Shown here piece by piece: positions 35,689 to 44,591 of a stretch of 64,000 nucleotides of DNA (positions are counted from its first letter, which is position 1; the number at the start of each line of letters is the position of its first letter). The stretch lies in the NCBI GenBank assembly GCA_037968575.1, contig JBBKVR010000029.1, forward strand, positions 10,089 to 74,088, in the 5' to 3' direction. The position numbers and the translations under genes are program-made. The notes under the pieces are model-generated. The model saw nothing but the letters and a program-made list of their open reading frames with translations. It was not told the origin of the DNA and made no database searches. The DNA is from UBA2137 sp037968575 (GTDB taxonomy: Bacteria > Pseudomonadota > Alphaproteobacteria > Micavibrionales > Micavibrionaceae).

Positions 35689-36246
35689 ATGAGAATTACG
35701 GGTGGAACATTTAGAGGGCGCAAATTAGACAGTCCTGACTCACTGGCTATCAGACCAACAACGGACAAGGTCAGGCAAGCCATTTTCAATATGCTGGAAT
35801 CGCGTGGCGGTGTTCAAGATGTTGTCGTTCTCGATGCATTTTGCGGTACGGGTTCATTGGGTTTGGAAGCTCTCTCTCGTGGTGCGTCACAAGCCATTTT
35901 CATTGATAAGGATATAAAAAGTTTATCTCTGGCGAAAAAAAATGCAGGCAGCTTGGTACAAAAACAAAACTGCTTCTTTTATAAAATGAATGCGAGCGCA
36001 CCAAAAGAAAAGCCAGAGGAATGTTTACCTGCAAACCTTTTGTTTTGTGATCCACCCTATAATCAAAATCTTGTTGAAGTGGCAATTCCAAACTTACTCG
36101 AAAAGGGGTGGCTTGCAAATAACGCAGTTATGGTGATTGAAACCGAGAAAAATTATTCTGGTGAACTGCTTTCAAGGTTGAGCCAAAAGCTGCAAGAAAA
36201 AATATACAGAGACACAAAAATTATTATTAGCGAGTTATTATCATGA
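35689..36246 (+). CDS. rsmD: 16S rRNA (guanine966-N2)-methyltransferase
   Basis: Product of 185 residues. MRITGGTFRGRKLDSP and RPTTDKVRQAIFNML are the RsmD N-terminus. The SAM motif is LDAFCGTGSLGLEALSRGA. The catalytic NLLFCDPPYNQ (DPPY) is typical of N2-guanine methylation. It starts 12 bases after rluB and overlaps the next gene by ATGA. Confidence 0.94.
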   Translation: MRITGGTFRGRKLDSPDSLAIRPTTDKVRQAIFNMLESRGGVQDVVVLDAFCGTGSLGLEALSRGASQAIFIDKDIKSLSLAKKNAGSLVQKQNCFFYKMNASAPKEKPEECLPANLLFCDPPYNQNLVEVAIPNLLEKGWLANNAVMVIETEKNYSGELLSRLSQKLQEKIYRDTKIIISELLS

Positions 36247-36920
36247 GCAAGGTTGGTCAAAATTTTGATGAGATTAAGGCACGCATAAAAAAAACAGCAA
36301 AGCACTGGGATACTGATGCGTCAAATATAGAGTTAATTGCCGTTTCCAAAAAACAACCTCAAGACAGAATTCAAGATGCATTGGAATATGGTCACCGTTT
36401 GTTTGGTGAGAACCGTGTGCAAGAAGCAATGGAACGCTGGGATGGAGATGATGGTTTTCTCAAAAAATATCCTGATACAAAATTGCATCTCATTGGTCCG
36501 TTGCAAACCAACAAGGTTAAACAAGCTGTTTCCGTCTTTAATTCTATTGAGGCAATTGATAGCGAGAAGTTAGCCCTAGCCATCAAAGATGAATGTGAGA
36601 AGCAAGATAAAGAGATTGAGTGCCTAGTTCAGGTTAATACGGGTGAGGAAGAGCAAAAGGCAGGGGTTTCCCCAAAAGACTTACCGAACTTTTTGAAGTT
36701 TTGTGAGGGAATTGAATTATCAATTTCGGGTCTCATGTGTATCCCACCAGTTGATGAGCCTGCGGGTCTACATTTTGCCTTCTTAAAGGAGCTTGCAGAT
36801 CGCCATGGTTTGAAAAAACTGTCTATGGGGATGAGTAGCGATTTTGAACAGGCTGTTCCTTTAAATCCGACTTATCTTAGAATTGGTTCTGCTCTTTTTG
36901 GTGAGAGACCTATTGATTAA
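36243..36920 (+). CDS. YggS/PLPBP-family pyridoxal phosphate homeostasis protein
   Basis: Product of 225 residues. ELIAVSKKQPQDRI contains the PLP lysine. FGENRVQEAMERW, LHLIGPLQTNKVKQAV, CLVQVNTGEEEQKAGV and the C-terminal LSMGMSSDFEQAVPLNPTYLRIGSALFG are family signatures. These single-domain fold-type III proteins bind PLP without known enzymatic activity and keep B6 pools balanced. It is coupled to rsmD by a 4-base ATGA overlap. Confidence 0.93.
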   Translation: MSKVGQNFDEIKARIKKTAKHWDTDASNIELIAVSKKQPQDRIQDALEYGHRLFGENRVQEAMERWDGDDGFLKKYPDTKLHLIGPLQTNKVKQAVSVFNSIEAIDSEKLALAIKDECEKQDKEIECLVQVNTGEEEQKAGVSPKDLPNFLKFCEGIELSISGLMCIPPVDEPAGLHFAFLKELADRHGLKKLSMGMSSDFEQAVPLNPTYLRIGSALFGERPID

Positions 36921-37707
36921 AATCCTGTTTCTCAGGCATGGGGCGTGCGTGGATTTGTGTAATTGGGTCTATGTTCGAGCCAGCACTGTGATGTTTTCCA
37001 CCAAATGAGGCTTCGTGTGAAACTGTATAACCAGCAGTACGGCCATCAGCAACTGGTCTGCGAACTTCTTTGGTATAGTTAGCTCTGCCTAAATCAGCAA
37101 AGGCAATCGCACTTCCTAACTCACCAGAGCCCCCATTTTGTGCCAAGCTATCAATGGCAGCATTTAGTTTTACTTCAGGGCGGTCGTAAGTATGTGCAAC
37201 TTTGTTATCAGTAAACCCTTCGTCACTGAACATAGAAAAAGCATGACCAGCTATGTCTTTTCCTGTTTCTGCTTGGATGGCTGTATCAATCAAAGCACTT
37301 CCTGCGCCAATAGGTCCACCAAATACAGCGCCACCAATAATTTTGGCGATAGGTTTAATTTCATCGCCAGTAATTTCACGGTAGGCGATGTTGACCAGAG
37401 GAATATGCTGAAGTGGGTTTATCATATCAACGAAATCAGCAAAGCCAAATTCATCTTCAGATACACCTGATTTGCTGGCAGGGGCATAAGCTTGAGAATG
37501 ATTGGGTAGTTTTGATGTTGTTGGCGCATTCAATGATGTTTGTAGATTTTCTCTAACTTGCTCTGCAGGAGATTGCGGTTTGCTCCATACAGGAATAGAT
37601 CCACCCATGCGGCTATTCGCGTTGTTACGCATTGTAAAAATCTTATTAGCTTGCTGGTTTTGTCCAGTTTGTCCTAAAAGATTGTTTTGTGGGCTAATTC
37701 CCTGCAT
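36910..37707 (-). CDS. Conserved-looking protein with a glycine-rich hydrophobic core, unknown function
   Basis: Product of 265 residues. The first 80 residues are low in hydrophobics, rich in Q, N, S and P, and look disordered. Residues about 88-140 form an ordered core: DFVDMINPLQHIPLVNIAY, REITGDEIKPIAKIIGG and AVFGGPIGAGSALIDTAIQ. I recall this NPLQHIP...ITGDEI...GGxxFGGPIG pattern from alphaproteobacterial proteins of unknown role. The remainder is Gly/Ser-rich with histidines. No signal peptide. It overlaps the convergent YggS gene by 11 bases. Confidence 0.7.
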   Translation of the reverse strand: MQGISPQNNLLGQTGQNQQANKIFTMRNNANSRMGGSIPVWSKPQSPAEQVRENLQTSLNAPTTSKLPNHSQAYAPASKSGVSEDEFGFADFVDMINPLQHIPLVNIAYREITGDEIKPIAKIIGGAVFGGPIGAGSALIDTAIQAETGKDIAGHAFSMFSDEGFTDNKVAHTYDRPEVKLNAAIDSLAQNGGSGELGSAIAFADLGRANYTKEVRRPVADGRTAGYTVSHEASFGGKHHSAGSNIDPITQIHARPMPEKQDFNQ

Positions 37708-37810
37708 TTACCAATTTTTCTATATATTTCATTGTTTTGCTCTATTTAGAGTTGCAAAGCGCGTGCCAGAGTAAAAGCTAAGAGATTCAATATGTTAAAA
37801 TGAATATTTA

Positions 37811-37863
37811 CGGCTAAACCGCAGAAACCCTTTACTTTCTGCCAAAAACAGGCAAATCTTGCC
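37811..37863 (+). promoter_or_regulatory. Structured leader before the OmpR-like regulator gene
   Basis: Three consecutive perfect hairpins lie in 53 bases: CGG/CCG (37811-37821), GCAGAAA/TTTCTGC (37821-37842, 8-base loop) and GGCAA/TTGCC (37851-37863, 3-base loop). They end 22 bases before the ATG at 37886. No known riboswitch class is recognised. Confidence 0.45.
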
Positions 37864-37885
37864 GATGAAACAAGAGTAACCTTCG

Positions 37886-38539
37886 ATGTCACAAAAATTA
37901 ATGATTCACAGCGAAAAGAAAGGATTTTTATCTCTATTTAGAGATCATAGAGACCTGTTTGAAGGGAACATAGATGTTATTTTCAAAGAGTCTGAGGATG
38001 GATTTTTTGAAAACCCGAAAGATATAGATTATGTTTTGATTGATCAAAGCGTTGATATATCTGTACTCGATTCACTAAACAAGAATACAAAAATTTGTCT
38101 GATTGGAGACAGGAAACCAGCTACTAAACAGATTGATATCTTTTTTCAAACACCTTTGCGATTAGGTGAGATATTGGATGGCTTAATCAATATCCAAGCA
38201 GGACAAAATCTCATCTCAAATGCGCCAAAAACCATTCATCTGGCAGGCGATATTCAATTTTCACCGCGAACTTTAACCTGCAAAGACTCCAAAGATAATT
38301 CTGTAGTTATCACCGAAAAAGAAGCACAGTTTTTATTGGCGCTTTATGAGTCCGAAGACAAAACTTTGGATAGGAAAGCGTTACTTCAAAAAGTTTGGGA
38401 ATATGCCGATAGTGCAGAAACCCATACCTTGGAAACGCATGTCTATCGTTTGCGACAGAAGTTGAATAAACTGGAAGCTGAAGATCCCATTGAAACGGTT
38501 GAAAATGGATACTGCTTAAAACTCCCTCAGAATCAGTAA
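37886..38539 (+). CDS. OmpR/PhoB-type winged-helix regulator with non-canonical receiver
   Basis: Product of 217 residues. The C-terminal half (about 120-215) is a trans_reg_C winged helix: ITEKEAQFLLALYES, LDRKALLQKVWEYADS, THTLETHVYRLRQKLNKL and IETVENGYCLKLP. The N-terminal half has receiver-like strands (IDYVLIDQSVD; KICLIGD) but lacks the acidic pair at the start. The place of the conserved lysine reads QTPLRLGEIL. So phosphorylation by a histidine kinase is doubtful and no kinase is adjacent. The target is unknown; divergent or convergent neighbours such as PBP1A are possible but unproven. The leader is structured. Confidence 0.85.
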   Translation: MSQKLMIHSEKKGFLSLFRDHRDLFEGNIDVIFKESEDGFFENPKDIDYVLIDQSVDISVLDSLNKNTKICLIGDRKPATKQIDIFFQTPLRLGEILDGLINIQAGQNLISNAPKTIHLAGDIQFSPRTLTCKDSKDNSVVITEKEAQFLLALYESEDKTLDRKALLQKVWEYADSAETHTLETHVYRLRQKLNKLEAEDPIETVENGYCLKLPQNQ

Positions 38540-40977
38540 AGACCGCCTGTGCCTGTTGTTGGTGATGTTTGTTGTTCACCAGCAGGGGGAGAGGATGTAT
38601 CAGGAAGTTCAGAAAATGGATCATTTGGATAGACGGGTCCTATCTGTCCTGTTGCATCATAAGGTTGTCCTGAGACCGCACCATCATCAATAATAACAAC
38701 ACGGTCTTCTGGTACAGTGCCTGGAACAAAGGCTTCCCAAATCCCGCTCTCATCCAACGGTGAAACACGCCGCCCCGTCTTTGGATTAACGCGCACCAAT
38801 TGAATACCTTCAGGAACACGGAACGGAATAGCGGGCTTATTTTGAAGAGCATCTGTTACGAATTCTTTGAAAACTGGAAGGGCAACGGACGAGCCTGTCT
38901 CTTTGTTACCTAGAGGTTTTGGATCATCCATACCCATATAGACACCCACAACCATGTCTGGAGAAAAGCCAATAAACCATGCATCTTTAGACTCATTTGT
39001 TGTCCCTGTTTTACCGCCAAGAGGACGATTGAGTTCTTTTAAGCGAACGGCTGTTCCCCTTTCTGCAACACCCTCAAGGATTGAAACAATTTGGTAGATG
39101 GTTTGTGGGTTGCCAATTTGAGGACGATTATCAGGAACATTAGGAACGGATTGTTCATCCCATCGGATTTTAGGGCCACAATTTGGGCATTTCCTATCAT
39201 CGTATTTGTAGACTGTTTCACCGTAACGGTTTTGAATTCTATCAATGATTGTTGGAACAATTTTACGCCCACCATTTACCAGCATTGCATAACCATTAGT
39301 GATGTCTATAAGCGTGGTTTCGGCTGAACCTAGAGCATTTGCAAGATGGGGCTTTAAGTCTTTGTAGACCCCAAATTTTTCTGAGGTCTCCGCGATTTTG
39401 TCCATACCGATGTGGTGAGCAAGGCGAACAGTCATCAAGTTACGTGATTTCTCAACACCAACGCGGATAGGTGTTGGACCGTAAAAGGTATTGGAATAAT
39501 TTTTAGGGCGCCAAAAGTGACCAGGCCTGTCTTGATATTCAAAAGGTGCGTCGAGCACCAGAGTTGAGGGCGTATAGCCTTCTTGTAAAGCTGTTAGATA
39601 GACAAAAGGTTTAAAGGCAGAGCCAGGCTGACGCTTGGCTTGAGTGGCGCGATTATATTGGCTGTTATCAAATTTCCATCCACCTTGCATAGCAAGAACA
39701 CGACCTGTATGCGGATCAATAACAATAATAGCACCTTGGATTTTTGGGATTTGTTTGAGCGCATAGCTTTTATCTTTGTTTTTCTCAACCATAACCACAT
39801 CACCAGCTTTGAGCGGTTTGTTTGATGACCATTTCACATCTGCTTCGGGGATTGTGCCTTTTGAGCCATCTTCGAAACCAATTGAACCGCTAGACTCGAG
39901 TACTATGGCGAGTAACCAATCTTTTAGAAAGCCTTCAGGTTGTGCAATTTCTTTTAATTTTTCTTCAAAACCACTTGTACTCAAACCACTCTTTACAGGA
40001 CCTCTCCAACCATGACGGCGATCATAATTTGTAAGCCCGTCACGTAAAGCTTTAACCGCAATATTTTGATAAGTCGGATCAACGGTTGAGCGAATAGATA
40101 GACCTTCCTTGTAAATACTGTCATTCCCGTAATGCTCTATCATTTCACGGCGGACTTCTTCAGCAAAATAGGCGGCTTCGACAATACGATTTTCATCACG
40201 TGGAACAACTTCAAGAGGCTTCAGTTTAGCAAGTTCAGCCCCACCCTCTGTAACAAAGTCTTCCTCTTCCATGCGGTCAATAACCCAGTTACGGCGTGCA
40301 ATGGCTGCCTCTTTTTTACGTGTGGGGTGATAATTATTTGGGGCCTTGGGAAGGGCTGCAAGATAAGCAACTTCATCCACTGTTAAGTCATCCAGTGATT
40401 TGTTGAAGTAATTAATGGCAGCGGATGCAACACCATAAGATCGTTTTCCAAGAAAAATTTCATTGAGGTAAAGTTCTAAAATTCTATCCTTGTCCATCGC
40501 CTTATCCATGCGATAAGCAACAATAGCTTCTTTGATTTTACGTGTGTAAGAGACTTCGTTGGTGAGTAAAAAGTTTTTTGCAACTTGTTGTGTAATTGTT
40601 GAGGCACCAATCTGGCGTTTTCCTGTACCGTAATTTTGAAGGTTGGATAACATGGCTCGTGCAATCGCCATCGGGTCAACGCCCTTGTGCGTGTAGAAGT
40701 TTTTATCTTCTGCAGCGAGAAATGCATTTTTTACAAGGTCAGGAATTTCTTCACTAGGAATAAAAATACGATTTTCTTGGGCAAACTCTGCGAGTAAGCG
40801 CCCATCCCCTGCGTGAACGCGCGTTACAACGGGAGGCTCATAATCTTTGAGCGCAGAATAGTCTGGCAAGTCATGCGAGTAATAAGAAAAAATCCCGATA
40901 ATCGCCAAAACACCACCAATCGCTCCGAGCAAACCCAGAGACACAACCCACAAGAAAAATGTTCCGATAAACTTCAT
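38533..40977 (-). CDS. Penicillin-binding protein 1A (bifunctional)
   Basis: Product of 814 residues. One N-terminal membrane helix (about 5-33). The glycosyltransferase GT51 domain has FLAAEDKNFYTHKG (catalytic Glu90), GASTITQQVAKNFLL and YLNEIFLGKRSYGV. The transpeptidase has the SxxK in GSAFKPFVYLTAL, SRN in VEKSRNLMTVRL and KTGTT in GGKTGTTNESKDAW. It polymerises and cross-links peptidoglycan. The C-terminal 60 residues are Pro/Ser/Gly-rich. It overlaps the convergent regulator by 7 bases. A D-Ala-D-Ala dipeptidase gene lies divergently upstream. Confidence 0.95.
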   Translation of the reverse strand: MKFIGTFFLWVVSLGLLGAIGGVLAIIGIFSYYSHDLPDYSALKDYEPPVVTRVHAGDGRLLAEFAQENRIFIPSEEIPDLVKNAFLAAEDKNFYTHKGVDPMAIARAMLSNLQNYGTGKRQIGASTITQQVAKNFLLTNEVSYTRKIKEAIVAYRMDKAMDKDRILELYLNEIFLGKRSYGVASAAINYFNKSLDDLTVDEVAYLAALPKAPNNYHPTRKKEAAIARRNWVIDRMEEEDFVTEGGAELAKLKPLEVVPRDENRIVEAAYFAEEVRREMIEHYGNDSIYKEGLSIRSTVDPTYQNIAVKALRDGLTNYDRRHGWRGPVKSGLSTSGFEEKLKEIAQPEGFLKDWLLAIVLESSGSIGFEDGSKGTIPEADVKWSSNKPLKAGDVVMVEKNKDKSYALKQIPKIQGAIIVIDPHTGRVLAMQGGWKFDNSQYNRATQAKRQPGSAFKPFVYLTALQEGYTPSTLVLDAPFEYQDRPGHFWRPKNYSNTFYGPTPIRVGVEKSRNLMTVRLAHHIGMDKIAETSEKFGVYKDLKPHLANALGSAETTLIDITNGYAMLVNGGRKIVPTIIDRIQNRYGETVYKYDDRKCPNCGPKIRWDEQSVPNVPDNRPQIGNPQTIYQIVSILEGVAERGTAVRLKELNRPLGGKTGTTNESKDAWFIGFSPDMVVGVYMGMDDPKPLGNKETGSSVALPVFKEFVTDALQNKPAIPFRVPEGIQLVRVNPKTGRRVSPLDESGIWEAFVPGTVPEDRVVIIDDGAVSGQPYDATGQIGPVYPNDPFSELPDTSSPPAGEQQTSPTTGTGGLY

Positions 40978-41008
40978 ATATTCTTTGATATAGCTTGATA
41001 GTTAGAAA

Positions 41009-41689
41009 ATGACTAGACTTAACCTTATGAGCAAAACAATATCACCTTCCGATCTGATTTGCATGAACGAATATGAGTCATCCCACGCTTTGCGCGTTGA
41101 TCTTGTTTACGCGGATGCAAGCCATCCTGAAAATCCATTTAAAGAGGCGATTTACAAGCAAGATGCCCGGCTCTGGCTTCACAAGGATTTGGCAGAAATC
41201 GTTCTAAAAGCCTCGGAGTTTGCCCATACGATAGGACGAAAACTTGTCTTAAAAGATGGATTACGACCTGTCGATGCGCAACAAAAGATGCTTGAGACAG
41301 ACATGGTTAAGGCAAATATGCATTGGCTTATTACACCAAGAGTACTGTCGTCTCCTAGAATGGGTGGACATCCCAGAGGTATGGCAATTGATTTGACAAT
41401 AGAAGATGAAAGCGGGAGAGCACTCGATTTTGGAACTTCGTTTGATGCTTTACCACCAAAAGATGGACCCAACATTGCGGCACGAGATTACATGGATCTA
41501 CCCCAAGAGGCTTTAAAAAATAGAAAGTATTTAGAGCGGATAATGCATGAAGCTGCACACTTGTGCGGACGGGAAATTTGGCCATTAACAAGTGAATGGT
41601 GGGACTTTCGTTTCAAAAATGAAGTTTATAATGAGTATGCGCCACTCTCTGATAAAGATTTACCGTTTCAAATTACTTTCCAAGAATAA
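41009..41689 (+). CDS. D-alanyl-D-alanine dipeptidase, VanX/M15D type
   Basis: Product of 226 residues from the ATG at 41009; an ATG six codons later is equally possible. Zinc motif GGHPRGMAIDLTI matches SxHxxGxAxD with the His and Asp ligands. SEWWDFRF supplies the catalytic Glu and third ligand. LKDGLRPVDAQQKM holds the conserved Arg. The enzymes split free D-Ala-D-Ala; outside vancomycin clusters they recycle wall peptides. No signal peptide, so cytosolic. Divergent from PBP1A. No vanH or vanA lies nearby, so resistance is not implied. Confidence 0.9.
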   Translation: MTRLNLMSKTISPSDLICMNEYESSHALRVDLVYADASHPENPFKEAIYKQDARLWLHKDLAEIVLKASEFAHTIGRKLVLKDGLRPVDAQQKMLETDMVKANMHWLITPRVLSSPRMGGHPRGMAIDLTIEDESGRALDFGTSFDALPPKDGPNIAARDYMDLPQEALKNRKYLERIMHEAAHLCGREIWPLTSEWWDFRFKNEVYNEYAPLSDKDLPFQITFQE

Positions 41690-42434
41690 TCCAAAGCCCT
41701 GCAAGTACAGCAAAACCCACAAATACATTTTTAATTGTCTGCGGGTTGGTTATGAGCATCAGTTTTGTGCTGTAGTGACTTGCTATACCCATGACTACCG
41801 CAAGAAGCCCAGCATAAAGCGTGTTTTCAAAACTAATGTAGCCATAGTAGGCGTATATAAAGGCACTCACGCCCGCTACAACGACCCAGCTTAACCCGCC
41901 CGTAGCGGCAGACTGTAAAATTGTAAAGCCAAAGCAAGATATATTTATTAAGCGGTAAATAATCCCTGAGCCGCCAGCAAAAAAGCCAGCATAGATATTG
42001 GTTAAGGCGTGAAGAAATAAACCTAAAACATGATATTTAAATTTTCTTTGCTTTTCTTCAATGCCAACTTTTCGTGTCAGTATAAATAATAAAGCCGAGA
42101 GAATAATCAGACTACCTATAATTTCTGTTAAAAAATCAGGAGGTGTTCTTATGGCCAGAACTGTACCAGCAATAGAACCAATAATAGCTAAAATCAAAAG
42201 TGCTGGAACAAACTTCCACTTCACATGATTTGCTACAAGCATGTGCCTACTAATTACAATCCAAGAAATGAAAGAAGAAAACATATTCATTGCTAAGGCT
42301 TCTTTAATTTCAAAACCTACAAACAAGAGCACAGGAATGACGATAAGACTGGAAGAAGCGGTGAAGGGGCCAGTAATGCCTGCCAATATTCCAGTTACGA
42401 GAAGAACAAATAAAGTGAAGAATTCAATTTCCAT
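41673..42434 (-). CDS. TauE/SafE-family membrane transporter
   Basis: Product of 253 residues with about eight membrane helices. It begins MEIEFFTLFVLLVTGILAGITGPF and repeats the family hallmark of two related halves (LAGITGPF..SSSLIVIP and FFAGGSGIIYRLINI). Family members export sulfite, sulfoacetate or similar organic anions; the substrate here cannot be told. An ATG at 42434 follows an in-frame TTG. The stop overlaps the convergent dipeptidase by 17 bases. It lies 16 bases after the MFS gene. Confidence 0.82.
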   Translation of the reverse strand: MEIEFFTLFVLLVTGILAGITGPFTASSSLIVIPVLLFVGFEIKEALAMNMFSSFISWIVISRHMLVANHVKWKFVPALLILAIIGSIAGTVLAIRTPPDFLTEIIGSLIILSALLFILTRKVGIEEKQRKFKYHVLGLFLHALTNIYAGFFAGGSGIIYRLINISCFGFTILQSAATGGLSWVVVAGVSAFIYAYYGYISFENTLYAGLLAVVMGIASHYSTKLMLITNPQTIKNVFVGFAVLAGLWIILGK

Positions 42435-42450
42435 CAAAAAAGACTATTCA

Positions 42451-43713
42451 TTATTTACTAGAATGAGAAGTGTTCTCTTGGGAGGCTTTCGCTGCCATTT
42501 GGGCGGTGATGTAAGAAGGTTTATCAGGTAGAGCGATGTAATCTCCGCGGTCTTCTGGCGCGACAGCATCTGTAAACCCAATTCTGAACATTGCGAAAAC
42601 GAGTGTTATTAAACAGAATATTGGAGGCATGAAGAAAAATGTTGTTTGCCCGAATAGAGACATCGCAGAGCCAACTATAATTGGACCTATAAGCGCGCCC
42701 GTACCATTGATAAGGATAAGTGTTGCACTGGCTTGAACGATTTCTTCTTCGTTCAAACGGTCATTCACATGCGTTGCAGAAACACTATAAATGGTAAGCA
42801 TTAATCCACTCATAAGGGTGATGGCAAGGTAGTCAAAATAAGTGACGTTGTGCATGGTAAGCATTCCCGCAGCGGTTCCTGCCAAGCAAATTCCAAATAA
42901 TATGATTGCTAAGACTTTGCGTCTGTCGATTTTGTCGGAGAGCCAACCGACAGGGTATTGCAAAAGCATGCCTGAAATTACTAGCATTGCCATGAAAAAT
43001 GAAACGTCTTTTGGCGTCATTCCACTATTCACTCCATAAATGGGGGCAATTACTAAAAAGGTAGTTGAAGTCATACCTGCAACAAAACACCCTAAAATGC
43101 CAAGAGGGGCAAGTTTAATGAGATGTGAAATGGAAACACTTTTTGGTGCCTCATATTTTGGTTGAGGTCTTTTACTTAAGGACAGAGGAATAATTGCCAG
43201 TGACAACACAACAGAATTCAAAACAAAAAGTTGATAGCCTGTTGGATCAGCAACATTCAAAAGCAACTGCGCGCCAGTCAATGCGATAAACACGGTGACC
43301 ATATAGATACTCAAAACCTGCCCACGGTTTTTCTTGGTGGATGTAGCATTCAGCCAACTCTCGGAAATGATAAAAATTGCAGCAAAGCTGAAACCATTAA
43401 GACCACGTAAAATTGCCCAAGCAATGGGTGAGTCCGACAAAGTATAGATGAGAGCAACGGCAGAAGCGCATGATGCAAAAGCGGCATAAACACGGATATG
43501 ACCAACATTTTTGATAAGCTTTGGCGTTATTATGCAACCGCTCAAATAGCCGACATAATAAGTAGCTAAGACAATCGAGAGAGTTGCTGTATCAAAACCG
43601 ATAAGCGCACCACGGACACCAAGCAGAGTTGCTTGTAACCCATTTCCCAAAACAAGGAGAAGGATTCCAGCAAAAATAGGCCATGTACTTAGAATGGTTT
43701 TCTTGGTGGTCAT
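42451..43713 (-). CDS. MFS transporter, YcaD-like
   Basis: Product of 420 residues from the ATG at 43713. About 12 membrane helices. LGVRGALIGFDTATLSIVLATYYVGYLSGCIITP resembles the YcaD/UMF2 group, with QYPVGWLSDKIDRRKVLAI as the loop between halves (DKxDRRKV). A longer reading to 43791 adds 26 polar residues before the usual start. AGGG eight bases before 43713 supports the shorter one. Substrate unknown. The C-terminal 30 residues are hydrophilic. Confidence 0.85.
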   Translation of the reverse strand: MTTKKTILSTWPIFAGILLLVLGNGLQATLLGVRGALIGFDTATLSIVLATYYVGYLSGCIITPKLIKNVGHIRVYAAFASCASAVALIYTLSDSPIAWAILRGLNGFSFAAIFIISESWLNATSTKKNRGQVLSIYMVTVFIALTGAQLLLNVADPTGYQLFVLNSVVLSLAIIPLSLSKRPQPKYEAPKSVSISHLIKLAPLGILGCFVAGMTSTTFLVIAPIYGVNSGMTPKDVSFFMAMLVISGMLLQYPVGWLSDKIDRRKVLAIILFGICLAGTAAGMLTMHNVTYFDYLAITLMSGLMLTIYSVSATHVNDRLNEEEIVQASATLILINGTGALIGPIIVGSAMSLFGQTTFFFMPPIFCLITLVFAMFRIGFTDAVAPEDRGDYIALPDKPSYITAQMAAKASQENTSHSSK

Positions 43714-43808
43714 ATTGAGCCCTATGAAGCAATAAAATGGCGCGAAGAATTTCGCTTGCCGCTTACTTATCAAGTTTACGCAAACTGTCAATAATGAAAA
43801 TGAAAATT

Positions 43809-44591
43809 TTAGGAAATATGTTCGGCGTGTTTTGCAATTGGACCGTCTGCGCGACCATTAATAAATTGGTCAACATACTCATTGCCTGATTTATCCAGTT
43901 TTGAGACAGGACCTGACCAGATAATTTTTCCGTCATAAATCATGGCAACTTTATCAGCTATTTTACGAACGGATGCCATATCGTGTGTAATTGACAGGGC
44001 TGTAGCACCTAAATCATTCACACATTTCTTGATAAGGTCGTTAATAACGTCCGCCATAATGGGATCAAGCCCAGTGGTTGGTTCATCAAAGAAAATGATT
44101 TCTGGATTGGAAGCAATGGCGCGTGCTAAACCTATGCGTTTTTGCATACCTCCGGAGAGTTCTGCTGGGTAAAGATCAGCAACGGCGGGACCCATTCCAA
44201 CGGCAGAGATTTTTTGTAGTGCTATTTCACGTGCCTCGTCTCTGTCCATTCTGCGTCCATATATCAAACCAAAGGCAACGTTTTCCCAGACAGGCATAGA
44301 GTCAAAAAGAGCACCTCCTTGGAATAACATTCCAAACTTACCCATCATGACATCATGTTCCTCGCTAGACATTTTGGAGGTGTCTTTGCCATCAACTTCA
44401 ATGAGACCACTATCAGGTTTCAACAAATCAAGAATACATTTAAGAGTGACGGACTTCCCTGAACCTGAACCCCCAATGACAACCAAAGATTCACCTTCGG
44501 CAACTTCTAAATCAACACCTTTAAGAACGTCCTTTGTCCCAAAAGATTTTTTAACGTCTCTCATCAAGATTTTTGGTGTTGCTTTGCTCAT
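43809..44591 (-). CDS. ABC transporter ATP-binding protein, MlaF type
   Basis: Product of 260 residues. Walker A is IGGSGSGKSVTLKCIL, the signature ELSGGMQKRIGLARAIA, Walker B EIIFFDEPTTGLDP, and the H-loop ALSITHDMAS. These match the MCE-linked phospholipid transport ATPases (MlaF, Ttg2A). The start overlaps the permease stop by 4 bases. The MCE substrate protein (MlaD) and other Mla components are not adjacent in this window. Confidence 0.92.
   Translation of the reverse strand: MSKATPKILMRDVKKSFGTKDVLKGVDLEVAEGESLVVIGGSGSGKSVTLKCILDLLKPDSGLIEVDGKDTSKMSSEEHDVMMGKFGMLFQGGALFDSMPVWENVAFGLIYGRRMDRDEAREIALQKISAVGMGPAVADLYPAELSGGMQKRIGLARAIASNPEIIFFDEPTTGLDPIMADVINDLIKKCVNDLGATALSITHDMASVRKIADKVAMIYDGKIIWSGPVSKLDKSGNEYVDQFINGRADGPIAKHAEHIS

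Noticed and set aside
41009..41689. Vancomycin-resistance interpretation of the VanX-type dipeptidase
   Set aside because: No vanH, vanA or vanRS partners; Gram-negative homologues serve in D-Ala-D-Ala recycling.
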